Assembly: GCA_026390535.1 (NCBI GenBank)
Contig: JAPLFT010000376.1
Span: 1 to 5,279 of the forward strand
DNA from: Pseudomonadota bacterium
Lineage (GTDB): Bacteria > Bdellovibrionota > JAFGOL01
DNA: 5,279 nt
Direction of reading: 5' to 3'
Shown here piece by piece: positions 1 to 5,044 of the stretch (position 1 is the first letter of the stretch; the number at the start of each line of letters is the position of its first letter). The notes beneath the pieces were generated by a model, which was not told the origin of the DNA, did no database searches, and saw nothing but the letters and a program-made list of their open reading frames with translations. A program made the translations under genes and the position numbers.

Positions 1-273
1 TTCCTGATCCAGTTCGATCGATTTTTTTATATTGCTTATTGCCGCATCCGGATTTTCTGCCCGAAGATAACAATGGGCTATTTTTAATCTTATTTGTGAT
101 GAATCATCGTATACGGTAGCTTTTACATATTCTGTAATGGCGGATTCAAAATCTTCTTCAAAATAATATTTATCCCCCATCATATAATGATAATATGCCC
201 TATAATCCCCTGCGTTTGAATTTATGGAGAAAAAGGCAACAAAAACAGCTAGTATAAAAATGTTTTTACTCAT
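1..273 (-). CDS. Secreted TPR-repeat protein, N-terminal part (cut by window edge)
   Basis: Reading the minus strand from ATG at 273 gives 91 uninterrupted codons to the window edge, so the C-terminus is missing. Residues 1-21 are a Sec signal peptide: Lys3, a hydrophobic core (IFILAVFVAFF), then SNA before Gly22, a good signal peptidase I site with no lipobox Cys. The mature part reads as tetratricopeptide helices. Roughly residues 28-61 (YYHYMMGDKYYFEEDFESAI then EYVKATVYD) and 62-91 (IRLKIAHCYLRAENPDAAI then KKSIELD) have the A/G/Y/A spacing of TPRs. TPR proteins are usually protein-binding scaffolds, so the likely role is an exported adaptor; no enzyme activity is implied. A Shine-Dalgarno AAGGAG (281-286, minus) sits 7 nt before the ATG and supports this start. 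It is transcribed away from the plus-strand cluster. I saw no convincing promoter for it. The specific function is unknown. Confidence 0.8.
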   Translation of the reverse strand, partial: MSKNIFILAVFVAFFSINSNAGDYRAYYHYMMGDKYYFEEDFESAITEYVKATVYDDSSQIRLKIAHCYLRAENPDAAISNIKKSIELDQE

Positions 274-345
274 GAAGAATCTCCTTAAAGGTACTTATCG
301 GATATTTATCGGTAATCCTTAGCCTATTGATATATTCCTTTACAC

Positions 346-374
346 TTGACATAGACTGAGCTCAAAAATAAAAG
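346..374 (+). promoter_or_regulatory. Putative sigma70-type promoter for the plus-strand cluster
   Basis: A perfect -35 box TTGACA (346-351) is followed after exactly 17 bp by TAAAAG (369-374), a 4/6 match to TATAAT. It lies in the gap between the divergent TPR gene and the first plus-strand ORF. It points at the 41-aa ORF and the PHB_acc_N gene. The predicted start site, about 381, falls almost on the ATG at 382, so a transcript from here would give that ORF little or no leader. The -10 match is only moderate. Confidence 0.5.
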
Positions 375-381
375 AAACCCT

Positions 382-507
382 ATGGTTATTAGGGACTTAT
401 TGCCTGGCAGGGCAGAAATAGCGGTTCTGGCTATACTATTATCAGTGATATTCTGTTACGAGGTTGTAGGTGTAATAAAGAAGATTTGGACTTTTCTTAA
501 AAGGTAA
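382..507 (+). CDS. Possible 41-aa single-pass membrane mini-protein
   Basis: ATG 382 to TAA 505-507 encodes 41 residues: a short N-terminal segment (MVIRDLLPGRAE), a hydrophobic stretch of about 20 residues (roughly 12-32, IAVLAILLSVIFCYEVVGVI) and a basic tail (KKIWTFLKR). This looks like one transmembrane helix with positive charges following it, so the C-terminus is probably cytoplasmic. There is no good Shine-Dalgarno upstream of the ATG (only an A-rich AAAGAAA), and the predicted transcription start nearly coincides with the ATG, so translation could be leaderless. The stop lies 9 nt before the PHB_acc_N gene and in the same frame. I do not recognise the family. The amphipathic design supports a real gene, but the short length and missing ribosome-binding site leave chance possible. 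Confidence 0.45.
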   Translation: MVIRDLLPGRAEIAVLAILLSVIFCYEVVGVIKKIWTFLKR

Positions 508-516
508 CAGGAGAAC

Positions 517-1104
517 ATGACGGAAACAGTCAGCAGGATAATAAAAAGATATGGCAACAGAAAGCTCTATGATACGGAGTTAAGCAGGTATGTTACTATA
601 GAGGAAGTAGCAAATCATATTCGTAATGGTATATCCGTTAAAATAATTGATAATAAAACAGGTGAGGATATTACGGGAACTACGCTTGCTCTTATAGTCC
701 TGGAAGCTGAAAAAAAGCAGAGAAATAGAGCAAGTTCGAGTATACTGGAATCGGTCATAAAGACAGGTACATTAACGGAATTCATATCATCATCCAAGGA
801 TTCTGTTAAAACCGGGCTGGAAGAAGCTGAAAAATGGATAGCCCAACTGGTTGATAGTAATAAAGCGTTCTGGATGGAGACCAAGGATTATTTTAAGGAC
901 AACAAGGATTCAGCAAAATTCGAGGATTTTGGCTCCAGGATGGAGGAATATTTTAAGACTACTATAGAGAGAATGAGGCATGCCGCAAATAAAGAGCGCA
1001 TGAAGCAGGAGAGAGAGCTCCTGTCACTCAGACAAAAAATTGCGGAACTTGAGGAAAAAGTCAAACAGTATGAGGAAGAGAAGAGGAGGATGATGAATGA
1101 TTAA
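517..1104 (+). CDS. PHA/PHB-synthesis-regulator-domain protein (PHB_acc_N type) with C-terminal coiled coil
   Basis: The 195-residue product opens with the signature of the polyhydroxyalkanoate accumulation regulator DNA-binding domain (PHB_acc_N, as in PhaR): RIIKRYGNRKLYDT at 7-20, then SRYVTIEEVANHIRNG and IIDNKTGEDIT, ending near residue 65 (LIVLEAEKK). In characterised PhaR proteins this domain binds DNA and represses phasin genes, while the protein also senses PHA granules. The rest is not the usual second PhaR domain. Residues 70-150 are charged and helical, phasin-like in character, and 150-192 form a strongly charged coiled coil (MKQERELLSLRQKIAELEEK). Oligomerisation is likely; whether it handles PHA is unknown, as no PHA synthase or phasin is in view. 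ATG 517 is the only usable start (in-frame TAA at 505). Its AGGAG (509-513) is only 3 nt from the ATG, unusually close. The 3' end overlaps the next gene by 8 nt. Confidence 0.82.
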   Translation: MTETVSRIIKRYGNRKLYDTELSRYVTIEEVANHIRNGISVKIIDNKTGEDITGTTLALIVLEAEKKQRNRASSSILESVIKTGTLTEFISSSKDSVKTGLEEAEKWIAQLVDSNKAFWMETKDYFKDNKDSAKFEDFGSRMEEYFKTTIERMRHAANKERMKQERELLSLRQKIAELEEKVKQYEEEKRRMMND

Positions 1105-1672
1105 AAAATCTTTTTTTATTCTTTTATTGTTAGGAACTATTATTTTTATTTCACCCTGTAATGCCGATGAAGGAGATCTTTCTCTTGGCGGTTCCTTTGG
1201 TGGGGTAGGATTGACGGGCAGCGGTATGGGCCAGTACGGATCTAACGGATTTGGTTATGGCGGATATATAACATATGCCCCATCCAATATGTTCGATCTT
1301 GATATTAATCTTGTTTACTCACCGCACAGCAATGGTGCAAATTCAGCCAATCTGTTTTATGGCACCATAGGTTTAAAAACTGGATTTAAATTTGATCAGC
1401 TCTCTCCGTTTCTTACGGCTGGGGTAGGTATTTATAGGAACTCGATCCAGCTGGGTGGTGTTTCAGATTCAGCGGCTGCGTTTGGATTCAACGTCGGTGG
1501 CGGTATGGATATTGATCTTGGTAAGTGGTTCAGGATGGGACTCTTGGTCAGATTTCATCCTGTGTTTAGTAAGTCTATATCCTCGGGAGCTAACGGTGTT
1601 GACGATCTATGGGATGTATTATTGAGAGTCGGTATATTATTTAGAACAGGCACACAGGGGGGCTGGGATTAA
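1097..1672 (+). CDS. Outer-membrane beta-barrel protein
   Basis: The 191-residue protein starts with a classic signal peptide (MIKKSFFILLLLGTIIFIS), likely cleaved after Ala23 in PCNA before DEG. Cys21 follows Pro20 and does not make a proper lipobox, so this is probably not a lipoprotein. The mature part is Gly-, Ser- and aromatic-rich with alternating polar/hydrophobic strands, for example YGGYITYAP, FDLDINLVYSP, YGTIGLKTGFKF, LSPFLTAGVGIY, FGFNVGGGMDIDL, WFRMGLLVRFHPVF and DVLLRVGILFR. This is the pattern of a small, about 8-stranded barrel of the OmpW/OmpA-like or generic outer-membrane beta-barrel fold. It should sit in the outer membrane; ligand or transport role is unknown. AGGAGG (1084-1089) lies 7 nt before ATG 1097, inside the upstream gene, so translation is probably coupled to it. 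The C-terminus ends GGWD rather than in the usual terminal Phe. Confidence 0.75.
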   Translation: MIKKSFFILLLLGTIIFISPCNADEGDLSLGGSFGGVGLTGSGMGQYGSNGFGYGGYITYAPSNMFDLDINLVYSPHSNGANSANLFYGTIGLKTGFKFDQLSPFLTAGVGIYRNSIQLGGVSDSAAAFGFNVGGGMDIDLGKWFRMGLLVRFHPVFSKSISSGANGVDDLWDVLLRVGILFRTGTQGGWD

Positions 1673-2742
1673 TGAATATCAAAATTAATTACACTAAAGG
1701 AACAACACCGGTAATAGGAAAGGATCTGCGTTTTGGAACAACTTTTACAGATAAGATGTTTGAAATGGATTATGAAAAGGACAAAGGATGGTTTAATCCG
1801 GTTGTTAAAAAGTTTGAGCCGTTTTCTCTTTCTCCAGCGACATTAGTATTACACTATGCCCAGGAGATATTCGAAGGACAGAAAGCGTATAAATGGAAAG
1901 ACGGGCGTGTAGTTATGTTCCGTCCGGAGAACAACATAAAGAGATTTAATATTTCGGCTACTAAAATGTGTATGCCAAATGTTGATGAAAAACTTTTCAT
2001 GGAAGCTCTTGAGACATTAGTTTGGGCAGATAGGGACTGGATACCACAGGAAGAAGGACAATCCCTGTACATTAGAGCAGCTATGATAGCAACCGATCCT
2101 GTGCTTGGCGTTAGGTCAGGCTCTCAATATAAGTTCTTTATAATTAATTCTCCAATTGGATGTTATTTCCTGGAGGGTTTTAATCCGATAAAAATATGGG
2201 CTAGCGATACTTATGTAAGGACAGTACCAGGCGGTGTGGGTGAGGCAAAAACAGGAGCCAATTATGCCTCTAGCCTTCGTGGAGCAATGGAAGCCAGGGA
2301 AAGAGGGTGCACACAAGCTCTATGGCTGGATGGACAGGAAAAGAAATACATAGAAGAGATAAGCACAATGAATGTATTCTTTGTCGAGAACGGTAAATTG
2401 ATTACGCCTAAGTTAACCGGTGGGATATTGCACGGTATAACAAGGGATTCAGTTATAGTTGCGGCAAGAGATCTTGGTTACAGCGTAGAAGAAAGAAAGG
2501 TCAGTATTACGGAATTTTGTGAAGGAGTAACATCGGGTAAAATTACAGAGTTTTTTGGCTGTGGAACAGCGTGTGTTATTTCTCCCGTAGGAGAAATAAT
2601 ATATAAAGATAAATCATATGTAATAAATAATTTCAAGACCGGTAAAATAACCCAGCATATCTACGATACTATAACCGGTATTCAATACGGGAAGATAAAG
2701 GATAAATTCGGCTGGATAAAGGTGATTGAGCCAAGAGAATAA
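1672..2742 (+). CDS. ilvE: Branched-chain-amino-acid aminotransferase, type II
   Basis: The 356-residue enzyme transfers the amino group between glutamate and the 2-oxo acids of leucine, isoleucine and valine, the last step of their synthesis or the first of their breakdown, using pyridoxal phosphate in the cytoplasm. It is a fold-type IV (class IV) aminotransferase. The sequence VPGGVGEAKTGANYASS carries the Schiff-base lysine at Lys193. YIEEISTMNVFFV (226-238) holds the Glu expected to bind the PLP ring nitrogen (Glu229). LTGGILHGITRDS (248-260) and FFGCGTACVISPVG (294-307) are further family motifs. YAQEIFEGQKAYKW near residue 62 and the overall length match the long type II subgroup (mammalian/yeast-like) rather than the roughly 300-residue E. 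coli type. The mammalian redox CxxC is incomplete: Cys301 is present, the second position is Ile. TAATG overlaps the previous stop by 1 nt; a G-rich AGGGGGG at 1656-1662 may act as ribosome-binding site. Confidence 0.95.
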   Translation: MNIKINYTKGTTPVIGKDLRFGTTFTDKMFEMDYEKDKGWFNPVVKKFEPFSLSPATLVLHYAQEIFEGQKAYKWKDGRVVMFRPENNIKRFNISATKMCMPNVDEKLFMEALETLVWADRDWIPQEEGQSLYIRAAMIATDPVLGVRSGSQYKFFIINSPIGCYFLEGFNPIKIWASDTYVRTVPGGVGEAKTGANYASSLRGAMEARERGCTQALWLDGQEKKYIEEISTMNVFFVENGKLITPKLTGGILHGITRDSVIVAARDLGYSVEERKVSITEFCEGVTSGKITEFFGCGTACVISPVGEIIYKDKSYVINNFKTGKITQHIYDTITGIQYGKIKDKFGWIKVIEPRE

Positions 2743-2755
2743 ACGGGGGCTTAAG

Positions 2756-2845
2756 ATGAAGCTTTATAAGACCAAGACCTTTTGGATCTTTACCGCTGTT
2801 ATTATAGCCGTTGTTATCTTTTCCGTAGGATTTTCTAACTGTTAA
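2756..2845 (+). CDS. 29-aa membrane/signal-peptide-like ORF, possibly a truncated gene
   Basis: ATG 2756 to TAA 2843-2845 encodes MKLYKTKTFWIFTAVIIAVV followed by IFSVGFSNC. It has a basic N-terminus and one hydrophobic helix (about residues 9-26), ending in Cys. GGGGG (2745-2749) lies 6 nt upstream, a G-rich site like the one before ilvE. The start is 13 nt after the ilvE stop, suggesting the same transcript. It could be a true tiny membrane protein. It also looks like the first exported segment of a longer protein whose remainder has been lost, because the ORF stops only 1 bp before the tRNA-derived repeat element begins. I do not recognise a family. Confidence 0.4.
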   Translation: MKLYKTKTFWIFTAVIIAVVIFSVGFSNC

Positions 2846-2846
2846 A

Positions 2847-2867
2847 TTGGTACACCGCGAGGGATTT
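2847..2867. repeat. 21-bp direct repeat copy A: duplicate of the tRNA-Arg 3' end
   Basis: These 21 bp (starting TTGGTACACCGCGA, ending GGGATTT) are identical to 2991-3011. On the minus strand they reproduce tRNA-Arg positions about 57-76 (end of the T loop, T-stem 3' strand, acceptor 3' strand, A73 and CCA) plus one trailing base. Identity stops abruptly on both sides (2846 and 2868 differ from 2990 and 3012). The two copies start 144 bp apart. A second copy of a tRNA 3' end is the classic footprint of site-specific integration into a tRNA, but the interval here is far too short to be a working element. Confidence 0.9.
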
Positions 2868-2967
2868 ACTTCCGCTCGTCGTGCATGTCTTAGGGCGACT
2901 CGCTCCAGTGAATCCTAATGAAAGCTCGCGGGGTTTCCGCTCGCAATATATATATCGCGGTGTCCAA
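2847..2967. repeat. 121-bp palindrome-bounded element derived in part from tRNA-Arg
   Basis: The element has terminal inverted repeats: TTGGTACACCGCGA at 2847-2860 and TCGCGGTGTCCAA at 2955-2967, complementary over 13 bp with one bulged base. Between them, GGGATTTACT (2861-2870) can pair with AGTGAATCCT (2907-2916, two G-T wobbles), and GCGG/CCGC (2928-2931 with 2937-2940) can form a small hairpin. Together they give a three-way-junction fold. CCGCTCG/GCTCGC motifs recur at 2872-2878, 2924-2929 and 2938-2944, and a TA run lies at 2947-2954. The stretch is visibly more GC- and CpG-rich than its surroundings. It has no coding sequence. It could be a small palindromic repeat of the MITE or REP kind, a decayed tRNA copy, or the residue of an integrated element. 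As a structured block between convergent genes it may also act as a terminator. Confidence 0.6.
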
Positions 2968-3004
2968 CTCCGTTCGCGTTGCTCACTACGTTGGTACACC
3001 GCGA
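2955..3004 (-). other. Hairpin pairing the tRNA 3' end with its own trailer
   Basis: The inner inverted repeat TCGCGGTGTCCAA (2955-2967) is complementary not only to copy A but also to the tRNA's own 3' end (2991-3004), with only 23 bp between. In the minus-strand transcript the acceptor 3' strand plus CCA could therefore pair, over 13 bp with one bulged A, with the trailer instead of the 7-bp acceptor stem. A TATATATATT run follows on the minus strand. It may be a loose terminator or a processing-related structure. The pairing is plain from the sequence; any function is inference. Confidence 0.45.
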
Positions 3005-3011
3005 GGGATTT
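2991..3011. repeat. 21-bp direct repeat copy B: within the 3' end of tRNA-Arg
   Basis: This is the partner of 2847-2867, identical over 21 bp. It covers the 3' end of the functional tRNA-Arg gene (positions about 57-76) and one base beyond CCA. As it lies within an intact tRNA, this copy is the likely source and 2847-2867 the derivative. Confidence 0.9.
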
Positions 3012-3068
3012 GAACCCCCAACATCCGGTTCCGAAGACCGGCGCTCTATCCAGTTGAGCTAGCGGTGC
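2992..3068 (-). tRNA. tRNA-Arg, anticodon UCG (CCA encoded)
   Basis: Read on the minus strand, the cloverleaf is complete. The acceptor GCACCGC pairs with GCGGTGT (first pair a G-U wobble). The D arm is GCTC/GAGC with loop AACTGGATA. The anticodon stem is CCGGT/ACCGG around loop CTTCGGA, so the anticodon is TCG, decoding arginine CGA and probably other CGN codons. The variable region is ATGTT. The T arm is GGGGG-TTCAAAT-CCCTC (one G-U), then A73 and an encoded CCA at 2994-2992. Length is 77 nt with CCA. It lies convergent to the ilvE cluster and divergent from ffh, with its own promoter 9 nt upstream of the 5' end. Its 3' end is duplicated in the adjacent element. Confidence 0.96.
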
Positions 3069-3077
3069 ACTGTGGTC

Positions 3078-3107
3078 GTTATAAATCTTTAAGGTATTCG
3101 GTGTCAA
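3078..3107 (-). promoter_or_regulatory. Promoter of tRNA-Arg
   Basis: On the minus strand TTGACA (3107-3102, a perfect -35) is followed after 18 bp by TATAAC (3083-3078, 5/6 match to the -10 consensus). The tRNA 5' G is 9 nt beyond the -10 box, so the primary transcript would have a leader of only about 2-3 nt. This compact layout is common for bacterial tRNA genes. The alternative -10 TTATAA gives 17-bp spacing. Confidence 0.7.
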
Positions 3108-3126
3108 TTACAAGTACACTATCATA

Positions 3127-3156
3127 TTGACATTAATGATCGTTCTGTAATATTAA
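3127..3156 (+). promoter_or_regulatory. Putative promoter of the ffh-rpsP-khpA-rimM block
   Basis: TTGACA (3127-3132, perfect -35) is followed after 18 bp by TATTAA (3151-3156, 4/6 match). The start site would be near 3163, leaving a leader of about 20 nt with GAGGG before the ffh ATG. It is back to back with the tRNA promoter, with about 20 bp between the two -35 boxes. Confidence 0.6.
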
Positions 3157-3184
3157 TGGCGTCTTAAATAACGAGGGTAATTTA

Positions 3185-4501
3185 ATGTTTAATAATCTTA
3201 TAAATGGTTTTAACAAAATACTGGATAGGCTTAAAAAACCAGGAACAGTACGTGAAAGAGACATAGAAGCGGTCCTTGATGACCTTAAAATATCTCTGCT
3301 TGAGGCAGACGTACATTATGACGTTGTTAATCAGTTCCTATCAACGGTGAGAGAAAAATCTCTGGGTGCGCAGGTGCACAAAGCCCTTTCTCCGTCCCAG
3401 CAGATATTAAAGATCATACATGAGGAACTTACCACTCTTCTTGGCAGTAAATCCGTAGGTCTTAGTTTTAAAGGAACTCCATCAGTAATAATGCTGGTCG
3501 GCCTTCAGGGTTCAGGTAAAACGACCACAGCGATAAAACTAGCAAAGTATTTTAAGGAACAGTTAAAAAGAAAACCTGTCGTTGTGGGCGTGGATTTTAA
3601 CAGACCCGCGGCTGTAGAACAGTTGAAAATCCTTGCTGAATCCAACGGTATAGACGTATGCAATGCTAAGACAAGAAATGCTCCCAAGGCCGTAAAAGAG
3701 GCCAAAGAACTTGCCGCAAAAAATGGCAACGATACTGTGATAATAGATACTGCAGGCCGTCTTCATATTGATAAGGAGCTGATGGATGAATTAAAAGAAC
3801 TTAAGAATGATTTTAATCCGTCTGAAATACTTTTAGTAGCTGATTCAATGTTAGGTCAGGACGCCGTAAATGTTGCGAGGGAATTTGACGGGCTATTGGA
3901 TCTTTCAGGTTTTATTCTTACCAAACTGGATAGTGATACAAGGGGTGGAGCGGCGCTCAGCCTCTTTAACACCACAGGCAAACCTATAAAGTTCATGGGA
4001 TTTGGAGAAAAAGTTTCTGAACTTGAGGTCTTTCATCCCGACCGTATAGCCTCAAGAATACTTGATCTAGGCGATATGATGACCCTGATCGAAAAAGCCG
4101 AATCTCATTTTGATAAGGAAGAGGCGATAAAGCTTGAGAAAAAATTAAGGAAAAATACATTCGATATAGATGATTTCAAGGATCAGTTAAAACAGATAAA
4201 GAAACTGGGTTCATTATCCGGATTAATGTCAATGATACCAGGTGCTTCTGGCATGATGGGGAAGCTCCAGGGCATGACCCATCCGGATGAAGAACTTAAA
4301 AAAATAGAATCCATGATAAACTCAATGACCAAGAAAGAACGTCAACTGCCTGATATTATTAATGGAAATAGGAGAAAACGTATAGCATTAGGTAGCGGTA
4401 CGACGGTAAATGATGTAAATAAATTCTTAAAGTCTTTTGATCACATGAAAAAGCTGATGAAACACTTGCCAAAGTCGGGTTTCTCTGGTTTAGGAATATA
4501 G
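3185..4501 (+). CDS. ffh: Signal recognition particle GTPase Ffh (SRP54)
   Basis: This is the protein core of the bacterial signal recognition particle. With the 4.5S-type SRP RNA it binds signal sequences emerging from the ribosome and delivers the nascent chain to FtsY at the inner membrane. The 438 residues cover the usual layout. The N domain is about 1-95. The G domain has GLQGSGKT (106-113, P-loop), DFNRPAAVEQL (137-147), DTAGR (188-192), TKLD (246-249) and GFGEK (272-276). The Met-rich M domain runs from about 300, with a signal-binding finger loop LSGLMSMIPGASGMMG (344-359) and the RNA-binding motif GNRRKRIALGSGTTVNDVN (394-412). Variations are small: Asn395 where GSRR is usual, Phe139-Asn140-type wording in G2, and a short tail after MKKLMK. 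GAGGG (3173-3177) lies 7 nt before the ATG. It heads a block with rpsP, khpA and rimM, a widespread arrangement. Confidence 0.98.
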   Translation: MFNNLINGFNKILDRLKKPGTVRERDIEAVLDDLKISLLEADVHYDVVNQFLSTVREKSLGAQVHKALSPSQQILKIIHEELTTLLGSKSVGLSFKGTPSVIMLVGLQGSGKTTTAIKLAKYFKEQLKRKPVVVGVDFNRPAAVEQLKILAESNGIDVCNAKTRNAPKAVKEAKELAAKNGNDTVIIDTAGRLHIDKELMDELKELKNDFNPSEILLVADSMLGQDAVNVAREFDGLLDLSGFILTKLDSDTRGGAALSLFNTTGKPIKFMGFGEKVSELEVFHPDRIASRILDLGDMMTLIEKAESHFDKEEAIKLEKKLRKNTFDIDDFKDQLKQIKKLGSLSGLMSMIPGASGMMGKLQGMTHPDEELKKIESMINSMTKKERQLPDIINGNRRKRIALGSGTTVNDVNKFLKSFDHMKKLMKHLPKSGFSGLGI

Positions 4502-4533
4502 ATATTATTTAGGATAGGAGGAGTTTAACAGCA

Positions 4534-4764
4534 ATGAGCGTTATGATTAGAATGTCGAGGCAGGGATCAAAAGGTAATCCGTTTTACAGAATAGTAGTAG
4601 CAGACAAATCTTTTGCCAGAGACGGCAGATTTATAGAAAAACTTGGAACTTATGACCCGAACAATAAGAACGGTTTAGTTTTAGACAAGGAACGTGTTGA
4701 TTACTGGCTTAGTGTCGGAGCTAGGCCTACACAGACTGTTGCTTCACTAATTAAGAGAAAGTAA
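4534..4764 (+). CDS. rpsP: Small-subunit ribosomal protein bS16
   Basis: The 76-residue protein has the full bS16 pattern: IRMSRQGSKGNPFYRIVVAD at the N-terminus, then RDGRFIEKLGTYDP (30-43), LDKERVDYWLSVGARPTQTV and the end SLIKRK. bS16 binds 16S rRNA in the body of the 30S subunit and is needed for its assembly. Length is typical of the family (about 75-90 residues), at the compact end without the extended C-terminal tail some species have. A strong AGGAGGAG (4516-4523) lies 10 nt before ATG 4534. A second in-frame ATG at codon 4 is a less likely start. It follows ffh by 32 nt and precedes khpA by 32 nt. Confidence 0.98.
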   Translation: MSVMIRMSRQGSKGNPFYRIVVADKSFARDGRFIEKLGTYDPNNKNGLVLDKERVDYWLSVGARPTQTVASLIKRK

Positions 4765-4796
4765 AACCAGGTCGCGTTTTCCTGAGGAGGTAGAAG

Positions 4797-5039
4797 ATGA
4801 CGGGAGAGTTGAAAGAACTTGTCACGGTAATGGCAAGAGCTTTAGTTGATAAGCCGGAACTGGTTGAGGTTTTTGAGACTGCAGGAGAGCAAACAACGGT
4901 ATTGGAACTTAAAGTTGCAAAGGAAGATTTAGGGAAAGTAATTGGCAAACAGGGAAAAACAGCAAGAGCAATGAGGACAATACTGAGCGCTTCTGCCACA
5001 AAATTAAGAAAGAGATCCATTCTTGAGATAGTTGACTAG
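4797..5039 (+). CDS. khpA: KH-domain RNA-binding protein KhpA
   Basis: The 80-residue product is a single KH domain. The GXXG RNA-contact loop is GKQG at 50-53 within DLGKVIGKQGKTARAMR, preceded by the beta-strand TTVLELKVAKED and followed by the helix TILSASATKLRKR and strand SILEIV. It matches the KhpA (formerly YlqC) family, small cytoplasmic RNA chaperone-like proteins that in some Gram-positives work with KhpB and influence cell division and sRNA binding. Position between rpsP and rimM is the family's usual place. GAGGAGG (4784-4790) sits 6 nt before ATG 4797, the best Shine-Dalgarno in the block. Confidence 0.95.
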   Translation: MTGELKELVTVMARALVDKPELVEVFETAGEQTTVLELKVAKEDLGKVIGKQGKTARAMRTILSASATKLRKRSILEIVD

Positions 5040-5044
5040 ATATT

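Noticed and set aside
287..364. Promoter for the minus-strand TPR gene (TTGAGC with TAAAGG)
   Set aside because: Both boxes match the consensus poorly (4/6 and 3/6) and alternatives are no better, so no call was made.
615..884. Minus-strand ORF inside the PHB_acc_N gene
   Set aside because: Antisense to a recognised domain with matching family motifs on the plus strand; low-complexity content.
2764..2810. Weak hairpin AAGACC...GGATCTT after ilvE as a terminator
   Set aside because: The stem is imperfect, AT-rich and lies inside the 29-aa ORF without a proper T-tract.
2946..2955. TA dinucleotide run as a microsatellite feature
   Set aside because: Only about five units; it is noted as part of the structured element rather than a repeat of its own.
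2847..3011. CRISPR-like array
   Set aside because: Only two direct copies, 123 bp of non-spacer-like sequence between them, and the repeat is explained as the tRNA 3' end.
2835..3107. 90-codon minus-strand ORF with LAQLDRAPVFGTGCWGFKS
   Set aside because: This peptide is the well-known false translation of a tRNA-Arg gene; the frame spans the tRNA and the repeat element, and its repeated KSLAVYQ is just the 21-bp DNA repeat.
3505..3766. Two minus-strand ORFs within ffh
   Set aside because: Both are antisense shadows of the conserved ffh G domain.
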